From the NCBI GenBank assembly GCA_013054445.1, contig JAAMPI010000732.1, positions 1 to 27,180 on the forward strand: DNA of 27,180 nucleotides, in the 5' to 3' direction. Positions 17,844-27,180 of the stretch are shown here, in pieces; within the stretch, counting starts at the first letter, position 1, and each line of letters begins with the position of its first letter. Source of the stretch: Cudoniella acicularis. Lineage: Eukaryota > Ascomycota > Leotiomycetes > Helotiales > Helotiaceae. The position numbers and the translations under genes are program-made. The notes below the pieces were generated by a model. That model did not search any database. It was given only the letters and a program-made list of their open reading frames with translations, and had not been told where the DNA came from.

Positions 17844-20553
17844 ATGGATCCAACGAAGGACTTCAAGTCCCTTCAGGAGCAGGTCCAGGCTTCCCTGATT
17901 GCGGCGACTCGGAGTGCCGGGCTGATCTCTTCCGAGGACTTGGGATTCCATCGTTCGTTCAATCCAGAAGTCGGGACCGCCCTCGACGAACAAAGCGGTC
18001 GTCTGCTGGCCCTGTCCAGCCAATTGATCAAATCCGCAACTTCGATATCAGACCTACGCGCGCCACCTCTCGAGGATACCGACGATGTGGAAAACAGTTG
18101 GCGCAGTGTGGTGGATGTCATTGATTCTCTTCTGGAAAAGACAGATACTTGCCTCGACGAATATACGGGCATGATCAAGCGCAAGGAGCAGCCAGGCGTC
18201 GAACAGGTATATTACTCTCATGGGCTCATGCCGCAGGTGATGCTAATGCATCTTAGGCAACGTCGAAAGAGAAGAGGCAACCCTTGGGCAGTGCTTTTCG
18301 AACACAAAATCTCTTGAAACCCCAACTTGCCTTCGATGTGCCTCCTAATAACGAGGATGAGTCGCCATGGAAGCCGTTCCTGACGTTCAAACCTCATGCA
18401 ATAGTACCATTGGAGGAGACTCTTGGCACGATGACCAACGATTTCGACCAAGAACAGTATGACTACACCACTTTTCTACCTTTACTTGCACTTCCACCGC
18501 CAGCTTCTACGCCTGAGGGCTTAAGCAAGCCACAGAGACAGAAATACAATAAAAGATTGAGGAAATTGAAGAACATGGGCAGCACGCTCAGAAACTCTAC
18601 ATCAGGCAATACTGACAACCGTTTTAGATTCAAACATCCTTACGAAACAGAAATACTAACCCTCCAATACCCAGAGAGAATCTACCAAAAGTCCGAACCA
18701 ATACCCTACCAACCAGTTGAGTCAACTTCTGCTACGTTTGTTGACACTGAAGAGGGGGTCTTGGAGATGTTAAACGAACTTAAAACAGTGAATGAAATTG
18801 CCATTGATTTGGAACATCACGATGCTCGCTCTTATGTTGGCCTTGTTTCACTTATGCAAATCAGCACCCGAGAAAAGGACTGGATAGTAGACACACTCAA
18901 ACCATGGAGGCATAAGTTACAGATACTCAACGAGGTGTTCGCAGATCCCAAGATCATCAAGGTATGTTCAGTCTAAGTTCAAGATATCGATTACAAAATC
19001 TCTAACTATCCAGGTTTTTCACGGTGCTTTCATGGATATTGTCTGGCTTCAACGAGATTTAGGACTTTATGTCGTTGGTCTTTTCGACACCCATTGGGCA
19101 AGTCGGACTCTAGGGTATCAAGGAGGAAGTTTAGCATTCCTGCTGAAGAAGTTCGTCGACTTCGACGCTGATAAAAAGTATCAATTGGCGGATTGGAGAA
19201 TACGGTAGGCGCCATATGCCCAAAAGCCCGTCTCAATGAACTAATTTCCTTTTTAGACCTATACCCGAGGAAATGTTCTTCTACGCGAGAGCAGACACAC
19301 ATTTTCTTCTTTACATTTATGACAATATGCGTAATGAGTTGATTGACAAGACTAATCCAGAAGTTGCTGAAGAGAACCGGATTGAGATCGTCCTCCAAAA
19401 GTCTAAAGAGGTCTCTCTTTTGCGCTATGAGCGTCAAGTTTACAATGCAGAGAGTGGCAGAGGGCCAGGAGGCTGGTATTCTTTACTTGTCAAAACTCCA
19501 GCTTTATTCAACAACGAACAATTTGCTGTCTTCAGAGCTGTCCATGGATGGCGAGATCAAATATCACGAGCCGACGATGATAGCACTAATTTTGTGATGC
19601 CAAATCACGTAATTTTCAGTCTCGCAAAGCTTATTCCTATGGATATGATTGCTCTTCTTGGAGTTGCCCGCCCTATATCCCACAGTGTTAAGTCTCGGGC
19701 GGGAGAGCTCTTAGATTTGATTAAGACAGCCAAAGCACGCGGGAAAGAAGGCCCAAGCATGATTGATGTGCTCCGTCCCGATTCTGTTGGTGCGACAGCC
19801 AAAGCAAGCCTACCAACGATTGCTGCAGTAAACTCGAAGCCTGCATCAGAACCTCCTGTCACTATGGTGGATGAAGCAGAACTTCGCAGCCAGAGCTCGT
19901 CTTTCTGGGGTGGAGCTTTTGGAAGCAGCATATGGGATGATTCAACTCTCACAAAGAAGAATGAGGAAATTCGACTTGCAGTGCCATTACCACAGCTTGC
20001 TTCGGAGATATTTGCAAATTCAAATGGCTTTGCTACGTCCTTGGCTCCTACCGAAAATTCCCCTGCTTTAGCTCTACCTACTCAACCTAGCAATCAGGAG
20101 CCAAAGGAAGATGATTCATTTGTCCTCAAACATGGGACAAAGCGGACGAGCGATGCCATCGAAGATGTTGATGAAGTCGGTGACGAGTACGATATCTCGC
20201 TCAATGAATTAGACGATGGCCAATTTCGTGATAAACCTATGACCAAAGCACAGCGAAAAGCAGAAAGGAAACGAGAGAAGAGAGCAAAGAAAGAAGCCAA
20301 AGTCGCAGAACAAATAAAGAGCTCGATCAGTGAACCAGCCGAGCCAGAAGACGATGAAGATGAAGAACCCTTTGACTACAGCAAAGCGGAATCCGTACTT
20401 CATTCAAAGCGGAAGGGGGAAGAGCACCCTACTGCTGGTCGAGGTAAAAAGCAGAAACCGTTTGACCCGTATGCGAAAAGTGCGGATGCACCAAAGGGAA
20501 TGAGAAGAGCACAAACCGAGAGGGCAGGAAAGAGCCACACTTTCAAGAGTTGA
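17844..20553 (+). CDS. rrp6: RRP6, nuclear exosome 3'-5' exonuclease (EXOSC10 family)
   Basis: Four exons: 17844-18206, 18257-18961, 19014-19204 and 19257-20553, giving 851 residues. An N-terminal PMC2NT domain (about 10-115) precedes the DEDD-Y exonuclease domain (about 275-470). Its catalytic residues are visible: Asp305 and Glu307 in IDLEHHD, Asp364 in [17 protein letters not shown], and Tyr429 and Asp433 in [14 protein letters not shown]. An HRDC domain (about 505-575) follows, with [15 protein letters not shown] and [19 protein letters not shown]. The long C-terminal tail is acidic, then basic ([19 protein letters not shown]), consistent with nuclear targeting and exosome or RNA binding. 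Rrp6 trims rRNA, snoRNA and cryptic transcripts in the nucleus with cofactor Rrp47. Introns are 50, 52 and 52 nt. Nothing is missing. Confidence 0.96.
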
Positions 20554-21520
20554 GTTGAGGAAACGTTGGTGCAGTTATGATTACAATGTATGAGAAAAGT
20601 TTTGGTGGGAATTAACCTTCAAAAAATGGATAATATACCCCTGCGAGATTGACACGGGTCTCGCAGCAAATAGAGGAAAGATCTAATTCGTGCCCGGGTG
20701 CTTCTTAACCAGAAAACACTGAGCCCTTAGACTCTGTTAAGCTTTGCCTAATCATTGAACACCAAAGAGTTCCAGTACAGGTTTATTTTGGCTCATTAGA
20801 TTACGACCTAAAAACTCTTTTGACTCGGTTCTTTCAACATTACAGTAGCGTTTTATGAACGCCGCTACACCAATGGACTGCCTTTAATGTCGCTTCAACA
20901 ATGATTTTAGAGTTAAAAAAGGAAGGCGTCATAGTCACCCCTCACTTTATAAACATGAAGTACTCACAGTAACTAAGATATTAAGCCTAGCAATAATCTA
21001 TTTACTCTTTTATCCGATTCTGATTTCTGAAAGGATCTTTTTTGTAAGCTATGAGGGGTATATGATGTTGAATTACGAGGCTTTCTTTATTCGAAAAAGA
21101 CATATTGTACGAGGTGGCAAGGGAAGAGACGTCTTGGGTGTTGATCTTTGATCAAGTGGCATTGAGGTATTTGCCGCTCCTAAGAAACCGTCGCCGCTTG
21201 TTATGCCATGCTGGGTAGACTACGTATTGCAGGCGGGTATCTATCTCGACAAAAAAAGCCTCTGTTGGGCATCAAATAACTCCAGCTTATCTTATCCATT
21301 CTGCCTCTCAAAATACACACACACACTCAGACCCAAATGACATCAAAACTCCATCGTTGCTTTTGCTGCTGTCCAACTGGATTGCAATGAAATACTAAAT
21401 CAGCCAATCGTATAGCGTTCAAGTTCATGTTCCTTCATCTGTCGCCAAATCGTCGCTTACCATGTCTCTACGAGACGCCCCTCGGACAAGCACAATAATC
21501 AAATATCAGGCTCCATAAAT
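20554..21520. other. Tail-to-tail intergenic region RRP6/BTB gene with repeat relic
   Basis: Two 3' ends face each other here. The centre (about 20960-21200) contains the second copy of the dispersed repeat found near 12500-12870. I see no coding exon. Confidence 0.5.
20963..21190 (+). repeat. Dispersed repeat relic, copy B
   Basis: It starts with CTCACAGTAACTAAGATATT, similar to CTCACAGCAACTGAGGTATT at 12491. Its right part (21100-21190) aligns closely with 12775-12865, including GGTGTTGAT and ATCAAGTGGCATTGAGGTAT. It contains only one unit where the other locus has three tandem units. The orientation is the same in this window. It is less A+T-rich than copy A, so it is probably nearer the ancestral sequence. 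Confidence 0.65.
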
Positions 21521-23697
21521 TTAGCCAGCACAACCAAATTCGTCCTCTTTCTCCTCTTTCTCCTTTCGAGCGAAAACACCTCCCCTCAGACCATTCGACA
21601 ATGGATCTTCCTCGGGCATGTGGTAGGTCTTTTGCAGCTGTGGGTCACCGAAAGAAGCACGCTTGTCTACAAACTTCAACCCACTGATGTGGCCGAGGAT
21701 GTTTTCGAGAAATTCTTCATACTGTTGGGCGAGTGACATATATGCCATGTGGGCTTCACCGTTACTAGCCCTGAGACGACGAATGCTGTCAATGACGAAT
21801 TCGCGGAGGGTCGAGTCTGAATGGGTGCGTTGATAGATGATTTCAACATGAACGATAGGGATGTTCCGGTGCATATTGGCTTCACCAGAGACGTAAGCAT
21901 TGACTGAATCGTTGAAAAGTTTCGCCCAGCAGATAGTCTCGGCTAGAATGCAAAGGTTGAGTAATGCTAGTTGCTGTGAGTCCTCCTGTTGCTGTCGAGA
22001 ATCTAGCGGCTCGGAACGTGGAATACCGTTAAGAAAGACCCCATCGGACTTAGGATAACTGATGAGGGAGTCGTAACCGAAATCGCCTGGTTGTAGTGTC
22101 GGCTTCTTAGTAAATGGACCTCTATTTACGAAACTAAACGGGTTTGAATAGTTCGTCGCTGGTTGACTAAATAAACCATTAACCCTTGGCGGAAGGTTTG
22201 AGAAAAGGGACTGGTAAGGGGCAAATCCTCCTGCTTGTCCTGTTGTCAAGTTATTATAAGCTCTTGAGGGATGTTTTAGTAACTTGGAAGCCGAACTCTT
22301 GACTTCCGAGTCGTTTGGAAAAATCCTCTTAATACACAAAAAATGGACAATAACCACTGACTTCAGACGACCACGAAAGCAACTATAATAGAAGGAAACA
22401 TCGAGTATGATACATTTTCTTTTGTGTAATAATATCTCACAGTAACGGAGGATTTATTATTTGGAGTGTTATGAGTGAACATGCAGGACGGACCGGCATT
22501 AAAAAGAGACTCTTAAGACAGCTATTAAGAATGGCTCAGGAGCTTGGCCTCCAAACAGACGCTTAACCAAGGGTTAAATATACGTACCAGTTGTCAAAGC
22601 CATGGGGGTTGTAGTAGCCGGAGCGGCGGCAGTCTGCTGCAGAGGAGCAAACCCCCCAATTCCAGGGCCAGGTCCAGGAAGTGTAGTCGGAACAGTCTGA
22701 TATCTCCGGTTCGATCTGTAATCAGAAAGACGAAGCTCTTCTTGCGAAAATTGTTGATATTGGGGATCGAAAGCAATATGCAGAAAGTGTTCCGTGTTTC
22801 GTGGATTGTTGAAGTCGGGGTATTGGCCGGGTACTGCCCAACAAATTAGCACTGTAAACTCGAGAAAGATTTAAAGAAATAAAGAGCTTCGGAGCTGTCT
22901 TGGCTCTGGTTTCACTGAGGCTTGATACAGTACCAGGCAATACCGGACCAAAACATCTCCCCTATTGTGAACCATCAACAACTTTGGAATCGAATTTGCT
23001 TTCCTGTCTGAGGGTAACGAAAATATGACAAATTGGAAGTCTATTTGTTGATTTAAACGACCATCGAAAAGTGCCTGAGTGATTTTGCTGGTGTGGTGTA
23101 TCAAGACAAGCGTACACTCAAGCATAGCTACTAAGACCTAACGTAAGGACAGACAGATTTTAACGCCCCCAAGACAGCTCCCAGGTTCTTGGCTGTTTTT
23201 TTTTAAAAGACGGCATTTCAGAATGAGAATAAACCTTACCGTAGGGAGACGTGGTGCCGGTTTCAGGAAATGGTGGGGGAGAAACAAAACTTTGAATATC
23301 ATCCGAACTCCGTCGAGCGAAAGGACTCATTTTCCCACCCGCACCAGGAATAGCACCTCGATAAAGCCAACCAACCAAAAGTCCTACCGCGGCGGGATCT
23401 TCTTCCTCCATATAGATTGAGTTTTCTTCGGCTTCTTTGAAATTTCCATTCAGCGCTCTATCGAAGTAAGTGGATTGTGTTGTGAGAAGGCTTTTATGAA
23501 CAACAAAGTGTTTGCGCTCTGGCCCAACGTAAATAGAGACAACTTCAGTGCCCAGATCTCTGTTTGGCCGTCTCTGTTAGCCAAATCGTAGTTCGCTCCC
23601 AAACCACTGTGTTGGGGAGCTAAAGGGCTACTTACTCGGCGAAGGAGATTTTCGTGCTGGGACTGCTGGGAGTACCCGTGGCGGTGGCGGTAGGCAT
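21521..23697 (-). CDS. BTB/POZ domain protein with an insertion inside the BTB fold
   Basis: Four exons on the minus strand: 23697-23636, 23559-23240, 22833-22588 and 22239-21521, giving 448 residues. The BTB N-terminal half is at about 22-97 (TEVVSIYVGPERKHFVVHKS, ALNGNFKEAEENSIYMEEED, LLVGWLYRGAIPG). About 200 Pro/Ser/Gln-rich residues follow, then a stretch like the BTB C-terminal helices (about 298-360; LLNLCILAETICWAKLFNDS, HVEIIYQRTHSDSTLREFV). Such fungal BTB proteins may be Cullin-3 adaptors or transcription-linked; the function here is unknown. Intron 1 (76 nt) is spliced at the CAG 17 nt after a GCTAAC branch site. Introns 2 and 3 are 406 and 348 nt, far longer than others in the window. 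The intron 3 acceptor was chosen because it joins ALTT to GQAGGFAPYQ in frame. The exon 3/4 limits are therefore less sure than the rest. Confidence 0.78.
22436..22465 (+). repeat. Possible repeat head inside BTB gene intron 3
   Basis: CTCACAGTAACGGAGGATTT lies within the 348-nt third intron of the BTB gene. Its first 11 bases equal the start of the repeat at 20963, and it is similar to 12491. Similarity beyond about 25 bp is weak, so this may be a truncated copy or chance. Confidence 0.3.
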
Positions 23698-24019
23698 GAT
23701 GAGCTAGGTGTTGGGCCCAAGATTGTTTCCGTATTAATGTGAAGATCTGATGCGAGGAAGCTTTCCTGGACGACACTGCAAATATGTGGTGTTGTGTTTG
23801 ATCCAGGGCAAGGCAACCGTGAAAGTAAATAGATCGATCTTATCGCTTATCTTAGCGTGTGCCTCCCCTGTTATCCATGCATGGATTTAAATTGAAGCGC
23901 GTGGTCGAAGCGCGTACCGACGCGACTCGCGACGTGCTTCTGCTTCTGCTTCTGCTACGGCAACCAGTCTCAGGAAACAGTTTCTTTCAACAATCCTCCC
24001 GTTTTCCCACGGAACAAAA
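23698..24019. promoter_or_regulatory. Shared divergent promoter BTB gene / PRI1 with MCB-like sites
   Basis: These 322 bp separate the two start codons. About 90-125 bp before the PRI1 ATG lies a CG-rich cluster: GAAGCGCGT at 23894-23902 and again at 23907-23915, GACGCGA at 23919-23925 and TCGCGAC at 23927-23933. ACGCG cores are the binding motif of the MBF (Mbp1/Swi6-type) G1/S factor that drives DNA-replication genes in fungi, which suits a primase gene. A GCTTCT hexamer run follows at 23936-23956. Confidence 0.55.
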
Positions 24020-25771
24020 ATGCCTCATTCTATCTCACCAGAAGCTAAATTATCTGCCCAAGATGAAACAACCATTGCGGAGGGAGCAGCTGACGGCGAA
24101 ACCCAGAGCTCGGAAAATACTCTCGTGGCAGACTCTCCTACAGATGATGTGATGGAGCAAGACATGACAATGGAAGATGTCGGTATGCAAGGCGAAGCAG
24201 CTCCAACAGCACCCGTGAAAACAGAAACCCACGCAGAAGTCAAATTGGAGGATCTTTTTGCCGATGTTGAATCAGACGAAGAATTCCCCAGTTCCAACGG
24301 GCAGAACATTGAAATTTCCGGTTCCCTGGAAGCACCCTCTTCTCCAGTGTAAGTACTGATTCCACTGTGTAGACAGTCTATAACTGACTATCTCTTAGAC
24401 ACAATGGGCCTTCGTCGAGAGCATCCGATACGGATGTAATGCGATCATTCTACCAGCGACTCTTCCCCTGGCGGTATCTTTTCCAGTGGCTAAATCATTC
24501 TCCAACTCCTTCTAGCGATTTTGGTCACAGAGAATTTGCCTTTACACTGCAAAATGACATCTACCTGCGATACCAATCATTTCCAACGTCGGATCTGTAA
24601 GATGAGAGTTATGCCTAATCAAAGAGCCAAACTAATTAATTATGATCAGACTCCGCAAGGACGTTCTTCGTTTGATGCCATCAAGATTCGAAATTGGGCC
24701 AATTTACACAACAAATCCACGAGACCGCAAAACTCTCCGAAAGGCTTCCGCTTTTAAGCCACTTGCAAAGGAAATGTGTTTCGATATTGATTTAACGGAT
24801 TATGATGACATTCGGACTTGTTGCGACAAAGCAAATATCTGCATTAAATGTTGGCAATTCATAACCATGGCCATAAAAGTCATCGACATTGCACTGCGGG
24901 AAGATTTTGGGTTTAAGCACATTATGTGGGTTTACTCAGGTCGAAGAGGTGCTCACGCCTGGGTTTGCGATAAGAAGGCAAGAAATATGGATGATCAGAA
25001 AAGAAGGGCAATTGCTGGGTATCTGGAGGTCATCAGAGGAGGGGCTCAGGGAGGCAAAAAAGTCAATTTGAAAAGGCCGTTGCATCCACACGTCGTGTAC
25101 AGTTTTCCAAGCTCCATAATTTTTCTCGGTAACTGACCCTAGCTAGGCGGAGTCTCGAGATTTTAAGGTCTCATTTCCAGTCGGATATTCTTCAAGATCA
25201 AGATCCTTGGGAAACAGATGACAAATTCGACCACCTTCTGCAACTCCTTCCGGATAGAGTACTGAATGATGCTTTAAGGAAGAAGTGGAGCTCCGCTCCC
25301 GGTCGAGCATCAACTGCAAAATGGGCTGACATTGACGCATTAGCGAGGTCTGGAGCAAGCAAGACGTTGGACACAAGAGCGTTAAAGGAGGCCAAGGAAG
25401 ATATTGTCCTCGAATACACATATCCCCGTCTCGATATCGAGGTCAGCAAAAAGCTCAATCATCTTCTCAAAAGTCCATTTGTGGTGCATCCCAAGACGGG
25501 CAGAGTCTGTGTACCCATTGATCCTAAAAATTTGGACGACTTTGACCCACTTGATGTTCCAACTGTGACAGGACTTTTAGAGGAAATCGACAAGTGGACT
25601 GCACCAGAAGGAGAGAAAGAAGGGAAGCCTGTTCAGGACTGGGAGAAGACAAGTATTAAGCCTTATGTTGAGCACTTCAGATCACTTGTTATGGCTCTGA
25701 TGAGGGATGAGAAGGACGTTAAGATAAAGAGGGAACGGGACGATAATGACGCGGATGCCATGGAGTTTTGA
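24020..25771 (+). CDS. pri1: PRI1, DNA primase catalytic (small) subunit
   Basis: Four exons: 24020-24348, 24399-24596, 24650-25096 and 25147-25771, giving 532 residues. An acidic leader of about 120 residues (with VKLEDLFADVESDEEFPSS) precedes the eukaryotic PriS core. Core motifs include YQRLFPWRYLFQWLNHSP, FGHREFAFTLQND, RFEIGPIYTTNPRDRKTLR and the catalytic aspartates 221 and 223 in CFDIDLTDYDD. The cysteines 233, 234, 240 and 243 are in the zinc-binding segment. YSGRRGAHAWVCD (SGRRG at 272-276) and KKVNLKRPLHPH follow. The enzyme makes the RNA part of RNA-DNA primers in the DNA polymerase alpha-primase complex. Introns are 50, 53 and 50 nt. The third is spliced GT|GTACAG..CTAG|G, which joins LHPHV to VRSLEILRSHF. 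The C-terminus is Lys/Asp-rich. Intact and conventional apart from the long leader. Confidence 0.95.
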
Positions 25772-26700
25772 GCTTCTTTTTCAAAGGGATCATGGCGTTA
25801 GCGGTAGATGGCAGGAATACCTCGTTGGATGGAACGGATAACGCGCACGAATTCACCTAGTAATGGCTCAGTGGTTGGTGCACTTGCTTTTGTTTCCTAG
25901 AAATGACCAGTTTCGCGTTTTGGGAGAAGCACAAGCGGATACCTCGTGCTTGAGGCCGTTCGACAAAATTCGCCAGCGGCAAATTTTCGACGATACAAAG
26001 GCATCTTTATAGGTCTACGAATATGAATTGAATCAACACTACTCCTTTCTCCTATTTTTCATTGTACCGTCCAGTTCCTTCCCTTTTCGCTCCTCTCATT
26101 ATAAACATTGTTCCGATCCATTGCGTCAAGTACCATTCCTCGCGGATAAAGAGAGAAACGGCGGGAAACACAACGATCATGTAAATTGGTAGTAGATACG
26201 AGTAGAAATATTCCATCATTCCCTTTCGGTTCAGTCATATTAGTAGGCTGCTTAAATTCACGTTGTTATAATAGGTTAATTCTTCACATTTAGTAGATTA
26301 TTTACATTTGTAAGTCGTATACTTTTGGCAGCTTACAGTAGTCATCACATCCCTGGTTCCGATTTGGTACTGTGGAGAATGGATGCAACGTTTATTTATC
26401 AGAAAGACTCACAAATTAAAATCATCTACACTAATGTGTGATACTGGCAGATTGGCAACTTTCTGATAAACTGTTTGGATCCGATTCGGGCGGGTCCATC
26501 AAGTTCAAACTCAGTGCTTGCAAGGGTATCGATAGTTCCAAAGTGGTCAAAAAGGTTCGGAAGTTCTCAATATGTGCCTTATTTAGGGTTACCGATGAGG
26601 TATTTTCCACAGAATCGGAATCCAATCATAATAGCCGCTGCTATAGTGCAGTATGGAGATAAGTCCGAGGTGAAAGTGAATTTTCGAAAGTGACCTGACT
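25772..26700. other. 3' flank of PRI1
   Basis: The PRI1 3' UTR and A+T-rich intergenic DNA. Open frames at about 26431-26693 on both strands overlap each other, give no recognisable protein and lack intron signals around them. I see no gene or RNA here. Confidence 0.45.
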
Positions 26701-27180
26701 AAAAGGGATAACCCCTTGTGCCCTGCCCTGCAATTCTGTCACGTGCGCAGAGCCTTGTCGCTAAAAGTTTGGGAGGGCAAGTCCTCAACCTCACATCTCA
26801 AAGCAAAGAACTTCTCCCCACAACTCTCCAGACTCCCTGGTCAACACCAAATACTACGCTCTTGGTCTCTGATTACCAATTCGAATACTGCGCACAAGCC
26901 TGCAACCAGACTCTATTTCACGAACCTTTTCCGCCCGAACTACACTCTTGGCATCCCGACAACCGGTCGCCCCTCTCCTCGATCGCAGCGCGTTTCCTTG
27001 CGCCTTCACCCAGCCATCTTCGAGGATCTTCCTTCGAACTGCGATAATCTTCATGCGACTCTTGCAACCTTTCTGCAATCAATAACCAGATATCACACTG
27101 CGCGCCCTCAACATCAACCACCCGAATCTCTCCTGGGCTTGTTACGATTCTCAATCAACACCATAGAAAAAAAGAAAATT
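26701..27180 (+). promoter_or_regulatory. Probable promoter and pyrimidine-rich leader of a plus-strand gene beyond the window
   Basis: From about 26780 the plus strand is C/T-rich with AATCAACACC-like sequence at the end, as in 5' leaders of well-expressed genes of filamentous ascomycetes. A CACGTG E-box-type site (TCACGTG) lies at 26739-26745. The 109-codon open frame at 26718-27047 begins at a non-ATG codon and looks like leader sequence. No start codon of the presumed gene is identified within the window. Confidence 0.4.

Noticed and set aside
22303..22357. Alternative acceptors for BTB intron 3 at 22357 and 22303
   Set aside because: Both keep the frame but add a hydrophobic, intron-like stretch or use a rare AAG acceptor; the CAG before 22239 gives the more natural protein.
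23572..23580. CAG/GAG acceptors immediately after GCTAAC in BTB intron 1
   Set aside because: They lie inside or next to the branch site, too close to be used, and CAG breaks the BTB frame; the CAG at 23562-23560 fits frame and spacing.
26718..27047. 109-codon plus-strand open frame near the right edge
   Set aside because: It starts at a non-ATG codon and its C/T-rich composition fits a 5' leader.

Overview
The window is nuclear DNA of a filamentous ascomycete (Pezizomycotina). Genes are intron-rich. Most introns are 47-76 nt, with GT..AG ends and a CTAAC/CTGAC-like branch site close to the acceptor. The proteins read like Leotiomycetes/Sordariomycetes orthologs; the SEC14 N-terminus in particular looks leotiomycete, but that class-level placement is inference. 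No prokaryotic, viral or CRISPR features were seen.

From left to right I reconstruct eleven protein genes by joining exons: SKN7 response regulator/HSF factor (+, 645-2904); GCD6, eIF2B epsilon (+, 3716-6052); SEC14 lipid transfer protein (-, 6502-7699); PAC10, prefoldin subunit 3 (-, 8756-9651); a FRE-type ferric reductase (+, 10008-12002); GPI1, a GPI-GlcNAc transferase subunit (-, 14019-15873); a 92-residue two-span membrane protein of unknown function (-, 15902-16282); MDM35, a twin-CX9C intermembrane-space protein (-, 17190-17603); RRP6 nuclear exosome exonuclease (+, 17844-20553); a BTB/POZ protein with an interrupted BTB domain (-, 21521-23697); and PRI1, DNA primase small subunit (+, 24020-25771). 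Most are conserved housekeeping genes. They belong to separate pathways and do not form a functional cluster. Three pairs are head-to-head with short shared promoters: PAC10/FRE, MDM35/RRP6 and BTB/PRI1.

The accessory part is the A+T-rich stretch 12,400-13,400 and its relative at about 20,960-21,200. The first holds a tandem array with a 91-92 bp period, a repeat block with a clear diverged copy 8.3 kb away, and a palindromic TATTCTATTC module present twice around a short G+C-rich core. These look like decayed repeats, with differences that are mostly transitions, as RIP would produce.

The most interesting observation is the unannotated small membrane protein, which ends only 28 nt before the GPI1 start codon on the same strand. 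That spacing is very tight for a eukaryote and suggests a shared or bicistronic transcript with a GPI-anchor biosynthesis gene. MDM35 is also easy to miss, since it is spread over four tiny exons.
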